From: Apus apus
Lineage: Eukaryota > Chordata > Aves > Apodiformes > Apodidae
Assembly: GCF_020740795.1 (NCBI RefSeq)
Contig: NC_067312.1
Span: forward strand, 43,300,405 to 43,364,404
DNA: 64,000 bases
Direction of reading: 5' to 3'
Part shown: positions 1 through 12,910 of the stretch, piece after piece
Layout of the letters: the number at the start of each line of letters is the position of its first letter
Numbering within the stretch: the stretch's first letter is position 1
Notes under the pieces: generated by a model
Told to the model about the DNA's origin: nothing
The model's database searches: none
The model's input: only the letters and a program-made list of their open reading frames with translations
Program-made: the position numbers and the translations under genes

Positions 1-3014
<3,014 letters not shown>

Positions 3015-3146
3015 GGCGCTGGGCTCGGCGCGGCCCGGGGGGCAGCGCTTCCTGCGGCGGCCGCAGCCCCGCGGCGGCCATTGGCTCGGCGGGCGCGGGG
3101 CCCGCCCGACGTGCCGCCCGGCGATTGGGGGCACCGCCGGTGGCAC

Positions 3147-3262
3147 CGCCCCGCCCCGCCCCGCGCCCACCCCGCCCCGCCCCGCCCCGCGCCGCCCCGC
3201 CCCGCCCCGTGCCCGCCCCGCCCAGCGCCCGCTCCGTCCCTACCCCGCCCCTCCCCGCACCG
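3147..3262. repeat. C-rich (CCCCG)n low-complexity tract
   Basis: This stretch is almost purely C and G on the plus strand, built from variants of CCCCGCCCCG. It forms repeated GC boxes for HINT1 on the opposite strand and has G-quadruplex potential on the minus strand. Stop-free reading through it gives spurious proline/arginine-rich ORFs. Confidence 0.85.
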
Positions 3263-3300
3263 CACCGCCCCGCGCCGCGCGCTCCGCGTGCTCATAGAGG

Positions 3301-5200
3301 CATAGGGGAGGCTGCGGCCGTCAGGAATGTTGGTTGTTGGTGCTTCAAATCCAGCGCTGTGGGTCTTCTTTGGACTCTATCCTGCAGCCGAAGGATTAGC
3401 GCCGGGGGAAAAACCAACCAACCAACCAACCAACAACAAAGCCACAACACACAAACAAACGAGTAACAACAAAGCTTCGTTTTATAAGCTTCAGGCTTCA
3501 AATATGTTTAATCTGTTTTCCCTCAGGTTTTGTCTATGAAGGTTTTCATATCGACTTTTATACGTATTTGCCCTGTGACAAAAATCTTGCAAGGGAGATA
3601 ACTCTTGAGGGAGGCCGGGAATAAACACTACTAAGTGGTTTAAAACCACAGCGGTTCCACATTTGATCACCTGGACTTAGTACAAAAAGAGCATAATTTG
3701 TCATACACATCTAGTAATAACTCTGCAATTATGTTTTGAGATACAGTAAATAAAGCTCAGACAAAGCCTGGGATGATACTATGATTCTATGATTCTATGA
3801 TTCTATGATACTCTGGTCCTCACTTGATGGTACAGTATTAAAATACTTTGACATGTATACATCCTACAGATAGTATTGGAGTGTGACAACTAAAACCAGG
3901 GTGGAACTGGTGCTTCAGGGGCATATTTGCTTTCTCTGCTCGTTTACTCATGGTTGTTAAGCAAATATATGAATCATTTTATTGCCCTATTTTCTCAAGA
4001 ATTAAACATATTTTGTTTATAATAGCTAGAAAGACTCAGGAACAGTTGAACATACACATACTTATTCAGGATCCGTATGTAGATGTTAGTGTTCTTTAAG
4101 TAGTTCTATGGGCTGCCATGGAGTCAGACTAGAAAGTGTATTTCTTATGTTAGGGCAGACATAAAAAGCCTATTTGAGAAGTTTTCTCTGAAAAGGCAAA
4201 GGCATTTTTTTCCCATACAGCTGACATCAACATATATTTTTCTCATCATGTAAATGGCAATTTTTAAATTATTTTATAATAATAAAATAATATCTATAAT
4301 AATACATGTAATATATATAATAATGTTATATAAGTGCAGAAACAAGGAACTGTAACAGCAACTTTTCATTTGAAATGGTGAAAAATAATCTGAGAAAAGG
4401 GAAAACACCTTGAGAAAGTAAGAATTTGTAACTGCCACTGGCTGTCCTAACTGCAGTCTGGCAAAATAAAAATTGAGCAAACTTCATCATCTATTAGCTG
4501 TTACAGGTGGAAAACAGAGATTAAAAGCACTCGTTGGCTGTTCGAAGTGGTGGTGTCCTACACCCTCTTCTGTCTCTATAATATAAAAACTTTTTTTTTT
4601 TTTTTTTTTTTCCTAAAATGAAGCCTCCCTCTCTGAGAACATCCCATGCTGCACGTACTTCCCATTTCCTAAACAGGCTGAATTCTCTGCAGAAACTTTC
4701 TACAAGGTCTTGGACTCCCACTGGGAACACGGGGCTGGTTCCAGACTCCATGCCACAGATCGCCTTGGAAGTGCAACTGTTACTTCATGTTCCCTCTGGA
4801 ACTGCTGCTGCCGTCGGCTCGGTCTGTCCCCCCACCTCCAGGATGAGTATGTCCTCTACTCTGGGGTGGTTTGACCCCCTCTGAAATCCAGCTCACTTGA
4901 TACTGGTATTATGTATCCGTACAAGTAATCTGTTATAATATATCTGCTGTTTTATTGTTGATAAGTTGCTTCACTAACGTTAAGTTTGTAGTAACCCACA
5001 ATAGTAAAATCCTACTTATTTGTTGCTGTTATTGGTTGTGGCAATAAAGTTGATTGTTGTTTATGATTGATCGTTGCTGTTAGTTATTGCTGATATTAAT
5101 TTGTAATAGCTTGAGATATATATTTGCTTAATAATCATAGGTACCCTTGCTAGTGATTATTTTGTGATTATTTGTAATGAAGTGGAGAAATGTAGAGGAT
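3301..5200. other. Intergenic, AT-rich, simple repeats only
   Basis: No gene is recognised. There is an (AACC)n tract at about 3412-3432, an ATGATTCT octamer run at about 3779-3810 that resembles an isolated CR1 3' tail, and a poly(T) run of about 22 at 4590-4612. The patch 4615-4890 is slightly GC-richer and has an 88-codon ORF without family resemblance. Confidence 0.6.
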
Positions 5201-6830
5201 GTCTTGGTGTATTACAGAATCCTGTGAGCCCATGATGGTGATCTCCATAGAGCCACGGGCTGGGCCACCCTTTATGGTGCCAAATCACAAGTCCTGAGAG
5301 GCTAACAGGGGGCTCTCAGCTATGGGCTGGTGTCATGTCCCACTCAGAAGAGGGAGACAGACTCAGACTCAGAAGTGACTTAGATTTGAAAATCTGTAAC
5401 AAAGTGGACAACGGTAAAAAAAGTCTCAAAATACATACACAAGCATTTATTAATCTTTCACAGTGCATTAATTGGACTCACTATAATTGACAATGACATA
5501 TAACAGATTCTAGCAAGTGGTATGATGTGCTTTGTGTTACTGTACATATGTGTTCCAGCTGCGCCACTTGGGTACCATCATGGTACACCTTGCATTACTT
5601 GATGATTTTAGGGAGGGGAAGAGAGCGGGAGAGAGGGACAGAGGGAGGAGAAGAAAAGTTAAGAGGGATAGGGAGATCACCATTCCGGGATCCAGCTTTG
5701 GGCCAGCCAACTCGGGCATTCACTGTGGAGAGACAGAGCCTGAGCTTTGTTGTGTGTCCTGTTTATTGGCTGCAGCGCTTCTGGAACTTTCACTCTTTTA
5801 ATTACCAGAACATTTATTATTGCTTTGGTTGTCTCCACTTTTCTAAGTAAACTAACACACATGCTCCTTGCAGGTGTGGGGTCCAAGTTTTTTCTGTCCT
5901 GTATTGGGTCAGTGGTCACAATCTCCCCCTGCTGTCCTCACCTTGTCCCCAAAACTGCAGGTTTTGCTGACTTCATGCTTTATGGCACAATGTTTCCTTC
6001 GTTATCTCTCAAGATTCCCCCTCAGAAGACTAATGTTTTTTAAAGTTTGTACAGTGACACAGAGTCTTGTAACTCTTGAAGGCTGTTATATAGGCTTCTG
6101 GTATTCCTCAACAATCTTTCCTTTGTCATCAACATGCCCCCACCCTCCCCACACCTCCTCTTCCAGAGAGGTTTCGCTTCTGGGAAAAGTTTCTGTAACT
6201 GTTTTGAGTTACCCACTGGTAGAACCCAGGGACTTTCCACTCCCTTGCACTTGCCAAGTTCCCTCTCTTATCCTTCTCAGCAAACTGTTGTTTTGGGGGA
6301 CTGCAAGTCAATAGGAGTGTTAGGACCACCGCCTGCGTAGCCCTGTCCCTTCGTTTTGTCTCCTATAACTGGTCAGGTCAGGAAGGCTTATTAGTGCACT
6401 CAAGGCCCTGACATCTATTACCAAAGGTAGTTCTGGTGTCTGAATCTGTTATTTCTTTAGGTCACCTTTATAAAGAACCATTTACTTTTTGCTTTACCCA
6501 CAGTTCTGCTGGATTCATGTGTACCAACCTCAGTAGGCATCAAAACATGGTCATTGTTTAAATTTGGTATTTGTTCTTTAGCCCCAGCCAGAATATTCTC
6601 TCCAAGAGAAAAGGTGTTCAAACAAAATACGATCAGTGTTGACAAATAATCCTTTATTATCTCAGTACCGGCATTTTTTAGAAAAAGGAATTGAAGTTTA
6701 CTTCTGGGAAATGACAGGCAGCAGCGTAAAATACAATGTGGGTCACAAATTAATGGCTTTCCAATCACCTCTTTGAAACAACGGCCTTTTTCTTCAGAAG
6801 GAAATGGCTAAAATACATTTTTTTCTAACA
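5200..6830. other. Unclassified; possible degenerate retroviral/LTR remnant
   Basis: No host exon is visible. The texture resembles an old, minus-oriented LTR-retrovirus remnant: TTTATT (AATAAA on the minus strand) at several places between 5440 and 5820, a purine-only-like tract at 5610-5675, and a TGTCATGTCC motif near 5332 that could be a terminus. No target-site duplication or coding domain was found, so this is a weak suggestion only. Confidence 0.25.
5606..5680 (+). repeat. Polypurine (GGGA/GAGA)n tract
   Basis: About 75 bases are almost entirely A and G on the plus strand, made of irregular GGGA, GAGA and GGAG units. Such tracts can form triplex DNA; in an LTR element a polypurine tract primes plus-strand synthesis, but no flanking LTR boundary supports that here. 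Confidence 0.6.
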
Positions 6831-6923
6831 CCACGCGCTGGTGTCGGGCTCTGAGGGGGTGATCTCATGCAGGAGAACCTTGACCATGGGGCAGCCCACT
6901 GCCTGCACCGCAGCCCTCCCAGC

Positions 6924-9900
6924 GCAGCAGGGGCAGAGGGGCAGGAGCAGGGGCAGCAGGGGCAGCAGGGCAGGGGCGGCAGGGGCAGGGGCAGCAGGGG
7001 CAGCAGGGCAGGGGCAGCAGGGGCAGGGGCAGCGGGGCAGGGGCAGCAGGGGCAGGGGCAGGGGCAGCAGGGGCAGCAGGGCAGGGGCAGCAGGGGCAGC
7101 AGGGCAGGGGCAGCAGGGCAGGGGCAGCAGGGGCAGCAGGGGCGGCAGGGGCAGCAGGGGCAGCAGGGGCAGCAGGGGCAGCAGGGCAGGGGCAGCAGGT
7201 GCAGGGGCAGCAGGTGCAGGGGCAGCAGGGGCGGCAGGGGCAGCAGGGCAGGGGCAGCAGGTGCAGGGGCAGCAGGTGCAGGGGCAGCAGGGGCAGCAGG
7301 GGCAGCAGGGGCAGCAGGGCAGGGGCAGCAGGTGCAGGGGCAGCAGGGGCAGCAGGGGCAGCAGGGGCAGGGGCAGCAGAGGCAGCAGGGGCAGCAGGGG
7401 CAGCAGGGGCAGGGGCAGCAGGGGCAGCAGGGGCAGCAGGGGCAGCAGGGCAGGGGCAGCAGGGGCAGAAGGGCAGGGGCAGCAGGGCAGGGGCAGCAGG
7501 TGCAGGGGCAGCAGGGGCAGCAGGTGCAGGGGCAGCAGGGCAGGGGCAGCAGGTGCAGGGGCAGCAGGGGCAGCAGGGCAGCAGGGGCAGCAGGGGCAGC
7601 AGGGGCAGGGGCAGCAGGGGCAGCAGGGGCAGCAGGTGCAGGGGCAGCAGGGCAGGGGCAGCAGGTGCAGGGGCAGCAGGTGCAGGGGCAGCAGGGGCAG
7701 CAGGTGCAGGGGCAGCAGGGCAGGGGCAGCAGGTGCAGGGGCAGCAGGGGCAGGGGCAGCAGGGGCAGCAGGGGCAGCAGGGCAGGGGCAGCAGGGGCTG
7801 CAGGGGCAGCAGGTGCAGGGGCAGCAGGGGCGGCAGGGGCAGCACGTGCAGGGGCAGCAGGGCAGGGGCAGCAGGGGCTGCAGGGGCAGCAGGTGCAGGG
7901 GCAGCAGGGGCAGGGGCAGCAGGGGCGGCAGGGGCAGCAGGTGCAGGGGCAGCAGGGGCAGCAGGGGCAGCAGGTGCAGGGGCAGCAGGGGCGGCAGGGG
8001 CAGCAGGGGCAGCAGGGCAGGGGCAGCAGGGCAGCAGGTGCAGCAGGTGCAGGGGCAGCAGGGCAGGGGCAGCAGGGGCAGGGGCAGCGGGGCAGGGGCG
8101 GCAGGGGCAGGGGCAGCAGGGGCAGCAGGGCAGGGGCAGCAGGGGCAGCAGGGCAGGGGCAGCAGGGCAGGGGCAGCAGGGGCAGGGGCAGCGGGGCAGG
8201 GGCAGCAGGGGCAGGGGCAGGGGCAGCAGGGGCAGCAGGGCAGGGGCAGCAGGGGCAGCAGGGCAGGGGCAGCAGGGCAGGGGCAGCAGGGGCGGCAGGG
8301 GCAGCAGGGGCAGCAGGGGCAGCAGGGCAGGGGCAGCAGGTGCAGGGGCAGCAGGTGCAGGGGCAGCAGGTGCAGGGGCAGCAGGGGCGGCAGGGGCAGC
8401 AGGGCAGGGGCAGCAGGTGCAGGGGCAGCAGGTGCAGGGGCAGCAGGGGCAGCAGGGGCAGCAGGGGCAGCAGGGGCAGCAGGGGCAGGGGCAGCAGGGG
8501 CAGCAGGTGCAGGGGCAGCAGGTGCAGGGGCAGCAGGGGCAGCAGGGGCAGCAGGGGCAGCAGGGGCAGCACGGGCAGCAGGGGCAGCAGGGCAGGGGCA
8601 GCAGGTGCAGGGGCAGCAGGGGCAGCAGGGGCAGCAGGGCAGGGGCAGCAGGGGCAGCAGGTGCAGGGGCAGCAGGTGCAGGGGCAGCAGGGGCAGCAGG
8701 GGCAGCAGGGGCAGCAGGGGCAGCAGGGCAGGGGCAGCAGGGGCAGCAGGGGCAGCAGGTGCAGGGGCAGCAGGGCAGGGGCAGCAGGGCAGGGGCAGCA
8801 GGGGCAGCAGGTGCAGGGGCAGCAGGTGCAGGGGCAGCAGGGGCAGCAGGGGCAGCAGGGCAGGGGCAGCAGGTGCAGGGGCAGCAGGGGCAGCACGGGC
8901 AGGGGCAGCAGGGGCAGCAGGGGCAGCAGGGCAGGGGCAGCAGGGGCAGCAGGGGCAGCAGGGGCAGCAGGTGCAGGGGCAGCAGGTGCAGGGGCAGCAG
9001 GGGCAGCAGGGGCAGCAGGGGCAGCAGGGCAGGGGCAGCAGGGGCAGCAGGGGCAGCAGGTGCAGGGGCAGCAGGGCAGGGGCAGCAGGGCAGGGGCAGC
9101 AGGGGCAGCAGGTGCAGGGGCAGCAGGTGCAGGGGCAGCAGGGGCAGCAGGGGCAGCAGGGCAGGGGCAGCAGGTGCAGGGGCAGCAGGGGCAGCAGGGG
9201 CAGGGGCAGCAGGGGCAGCAGGGGCAGCAGGGCAGGGGCAGCAGGGGCAGCAGGGGCAGCAGGGGCAGGGGCAGCAGGGGCAGCAGGGGCAGCAGGGGCA
9301 GCAGGGGCAGCAGGGGCAGCAGGGCATGGGCAGCAGGGCAGGCGCAGCAGATGCAGGGGCAGCAGGGGCAGCAGGTGCAGGGGCAGCAGGGGCAGCAGGT
9401 GCAGGGGCAGCAGGGGCAGCATGGCAGCAGGTGCAGCAGGTGCAGGGGCAGCAGGGGCGGCAGGGGCAGCAGGGGCAGCAGGGCAGGGGCAGCAGGGCAG
9501 GGGCAGCAGGTGCAGGGGCAGCAGGGGCAGCAGGGGCAGGAGCAGCAGGGCAGGGGCAGCAGGGGCGGCAGGGGCAGCACGTGCAGGGGCAGCAGGGCAG
9601 GGGCAGCAGGGGCTGCAGGGGCAGCAGGTGCAGGGGCAGCAGGGGCAGGGGCAGCAGGGGCAGGGGCAGCAGGGGCGGCAGGGGCAGCAGGTGCAGGGGC
9701 AGCAGGGGCAGCAGGGGCAGCAGGTGCAGGGGCAGCAGGGGCGGCAGGGGCAGCAGGGGCAGCAGGGGCAGCAGGGGCGGCAGGGGCAGCAGGGCAGGGG
9801 CAGCAGGGCAGGGGCAGCAGGTGCAGGGGCAGCAGGGGCAGCAGGGGCAGCAGGGGCAGCAGGGCAGGGGCAGCAGGAGCAGCAGGGGTAGCAGGGGCGG

Positions 9901-12775
9901 CAGGGGCAGCAGGGCAGGGGCAGCAGGGCAGGGGCAGCAGGTGCAGGGGCGGCAGGGGCGGCAGGGGCAGCAGGGCAGGGGCAGCAGGGGCAGCAGGGGC
10001 AGCAGGGGCAGCACGGGCAGCAGGTGCAGGGGCAGCAGGGGCGGCAGGGGCAGCAGGGGCAGCAGGGCAGGGGCAGCAGGTGCAGGGGCAGCAGGGGCGG
10101 CAGGTGCAGGGGCAGCAGGGGCGGCAGGGGCAGCAGGGGCAGCAGGGCAGGGGCAGCAGGGGCAGCAGGTGCAGGGGCAGCAGGGGCTGCAGGGGCAGCA
10201 GGGGCAGCAGGGGCGGCAGGGGCGGCAGGGGCAGCAGGTGCAGGGGCAGCAGGGGCTGCAGGGGCAGCAGGGGCAGGGGCAGCAGGGGCAGCAGGGGCAG
10301 CAGGGGCAGCAGGGGCAGGGGCAGCAGGGGCAGCAGGGGCAGGGGCAGCAGGGGCGGCAGGGGCAGCAGGGGCAGCAGGGGCGGCAGGGGCAGCAGGGGC
10401 AGCAGGGGCAGCAGGGGCAGGGGCAGCAGGGGCAGCAGGGGCAGCAGGGGCAGCAGGGGCAGCAGGGCAGGGGCAGCAGGGCAGGGGCAGCAGGTGCAGG
10501 GGCAGCAGGGGCAGCAGGTGCAGGGGCAGCGGGGCAGGGGCAGCAGGTGCAGGGGCAGCAGGTGCAGGGGCAGCAGGGGCGGCAGGGGCGGCAGGGGCAG
10601 CAGGGCAGGGGCAGCAGGGCAGGGGCAGCAGGTGCAGGGGCAGCAGGGGCAGCAGGGGCAGGGGCAGCAGGGCAGGGGCAGCAGGTGCAGGGGCAGCAGG
10701 GGCAGGGGCAGCAGGGGCAGGGGCAGCAGGGCAGGGGCAGCAGGTGCAGGGGCGGCAGGGGCGGCAGGGGCAGCAGGTGCAGGGGCAGCAGGGGCGGCAG
10801 GGGCAGCAGGGGCAGCAGGGGCAGCAGGGCAGGGGCAGCAGGGGCAGCAGGTGCAGGGGCAGCAGGTGCAGGGGCAGCAGGGGCTGCAGGGGCAGCAGGG
10901 GCAGCAGGGGCAGCAGGGGCAGCAGGGGCAGCAGGGGCAGGGGCAGCAGGTGCAGGGGCAGCAGGGGCGGCAGGGGCAGCAGGGGCAGCAGGGGCAGCAG
11001 GGCAGGGGCAGCAGGGGCAGCAGGTGCAGGGGCAGCAGGTGCAGGGGTAGCAGGGGCTGCAGGGGCAGCAGGTGCAGGGGCAGCAGGGGCAGCAGGGGCA
11101 GCAGGGGCAGCAGGGGCAGGGGCAGCAGGGGCTGCAGGGGCAGCAGGGGCAGGGGCAGCAGGGGCGACAGGGGCAGCAGGGGCAGCAGGGGCAGCAGGGG
11201 CAGCAGGGGCAGGGGCAGCAGGGGCAGCAGGGGCTGCAGGGGCAGCAGGGGCAGGGGCAGCAGGGGCAGCAGGGGCAGCAGGGGCAGCAGGGCAGGGGCA
11301 GCAGGGGCAGCAGGGGCAGCAGGGGCAGCAGGGGCGGCAGGGGCGGCAGGGGCGGCAGGGGCAGGGGCAGCAGGGGCTGCAGGGGCAGCAGGTGCAGGGG
11401 CAGCAGGGGCAGCAGGGGCAGCAGTGGCAGGAGGGCAGGGGCAGCAGGGGCAGCAGGGGCAGCAGGGGCAGCAGGGGCAGCAGGGGCAGCAGGGGCGGCA
11501 GGGGCGGCAGGGGCAGCAGGGGCAGCAGGGGCAGGGGCAGCAGGGCAGGGGCAGCAGGTGCAGGGGCGGCAGGGGCGGCAGGGGCAGCAGGTGCAGGGGC
11601 AGCAGGGGCGGCAGGGGCAGCAGGGGCAGCAGGGGCAGCAGGGGCAGCAGGGGCAGCAGGGCAGGGGCAGCAGGGGCAGCAGGTGCAGGGGCAGCAGGTG
11701 CAGGGGCAGCAGGGGCGGCAGGGGCAGCAGGGGCAGCAGGGCAGGGGCAGCAGGGCAGGGGCAGCAGGGCAGGGGCAGCAGGTGCAGGGGCAGCAGGGGC
11801 GGCAGGTGCAGGGGCAGCAGGGCAGGGGCAGCAGGTGCAGGGGCAGCAGGGGCAGGGGCAGCAGGGGCAGGGGCAGCAGGGGCAGGGGCGGCAGGGGCGG
11901 CAGGGGCAGCAGGTGCAGGGGCAGCAGGGGCGGCAGGGGCAGCAGGGGCAGCAGGGGCAGCAGGGGCAGCAGGGCAGGGGCAGCAGGGGCAGCAGGTGCA
12001 GGGGCAGCAGGTGCAGGGGCAGCAGGGGCTGCAGGGGCAGCAGGTGCAGGGGCAGCAGGGGCAGCAGGGGCAGCAGGGGCAGCAGGGGCAGCAGGGGCAG
12101 CAGGGGCAGCAGGGGCAGGGGCAGCAGGTGCAGGGGCAGCAGGGGCGGCAGGGGCAGCAGGGGCAGCAGGGGCAGCAGGGGCAGCAGGGGCAGCAGGGGC
12201 AGCAGGGCAGGGGCAGCAGGGGCAGCAGGTGCAGGGGCAGCAGGTGCAGGGGCAGCAGGTGCAGGGGCAGCAGGGGCTGCAGGGGCAGCAGGTGCAGGGG
12301 CAGCAGGTGCAGGGGCAGCAGGGGCTGCAGGGGCAGCAGGTGCAGGGGCAGCAGGGGCAGCAGGGGCAGCAGGGGCAGGGGCAGCAGGGGCTGCAGGGGC
12401 AGCAGGGGCAGGGGCAGCAGGGGCGACAGGGGCAGCAGGGGCAGCAGGGGCAGGGGCAGCAGGGGCAGGGGCAGCAGGGGCTGCAGGGGCAGCAGGGGCA
12501 GCAGGGCAGGGGCAGCAGGGGCAGCAGGGGCAGCAGGGGCAGCAGGGGCGGCAGGGGCGGCAGGGGCGGCAGGGGCAGGGGCAGCAGGGGCTGCAGGGGC
12601 AGCAGGTGCAGGGGCAGCAGGGGCAGCAGGGGCAGGAGGGCAGGGGCAGCAGGTGCAGGGGCAGCAGGGGCAGCAGGGGCAGGAGGGCAGGGGCAGCAGG
12701 GGCAGCAGGGGCAGCAGGGGCGGCAGGGGCAGCAGGGGCAGCAGGGGCAGCAGGGGCAGCAGGGCAGGGGCAGCA
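6924..12775 (+). repeat. 5.85-kb G-rich minisatellite, core unit GGGGCAGCA
   Basis: This is a continuous tandem array of roughly 600 units of the 9-mer GGGGCAGCA on the plus strand. Common variants are GGGGCGGCA, GGGGCTGCA and composite units with an extra GGGCA (14 bp), GGTGCA (15 bp) or GGGGCA (15 bp). The plus strand has about five G for every two C. Rare variants act as landmarks: CACGTG at 7843 and 9578, GGGGCGACA at 11161 and 12420, and stop-creating GGGGTAGCA at about 9885 and 11045. The 5- and 14-bp pieces shift reading frame repeatedly, so the peptide type changes along every frame; this and the lack of any unique domain show it is not coding. It lies between divergent HINT1 and LYRM7 and stops about 110 bp before the LYRM7 ATG. 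Confidence 0.97.
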
Positions 12776-12780
12776 AGGGC

Positions 12781-12892
12781 GGCGGAGTTTCCCGTCACGG
12801 AGGGCGGCGAAGGGGAAGCTGCGTGTGTGTTCTCGTCACTTCCGGCTGCCTGCCTTCCCGCCGCTCGGGGCCGGAAGCGGGCGGCTGCCGCC
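12781..12892 (+). promoter_or_regulatory. LYRM7: LYRM7 core promoter and 5' UTR with two ETS sites
   Basis: Only about 110 unique bases separate the minisatellite from the LYRM7 start codon. They contain CACTTCCGG at 12837-12845 and CCGGAAGCGG at 12871-12880, both ETS-family (GABPA/NRF-2 type) sites in opposite orientation. GABPA sites of this kind are typical of nuclear genes for mitochondrial proteins. No TATA box is visible. The start codon context GCCGCCATGG is a perfect Kozak match. The transcription start is inferred to fall within this segment. Confidence 0.75.
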
Positions 12893-12910
12893 ATGGCGAG
12901 CCGCCGGCAG
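12893..12910 (+). CDS. LYRM7: LYRM7 coding exon 1 (6 codons)
   Basis: ATG in a perfect Kozak context is followed by ASRRQ and the splice donor GTGAGC. The exon ends in phase 0. A six-codon first exon is also what the human gene has, although the residues differ. Confidence 0.92.

Noticed and set aside
4618-4884. 88-codon ORF after the poly(T) tract as a retroposed gene
   Set aside because: No resemblance to a known protein was recognised, and the poly(T) precedes rather than follows it in the sense expected for a retrocopy on this strand.
5200-6480. Complete provirus in the AT-rich block left of the array
   Set aside because: No gag, pol or env coding resemblance, no paired LTRs and no target-site duplication were found; only weak LTR-like texture.
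6924-12775. CRISPR-like or satellite-encoded structural protein (silk- or collagen-like) reading of the array
   Set aside because: There are no spacers between constant repeats, and frames are not kept; the context is a vertebrate intergenic region.
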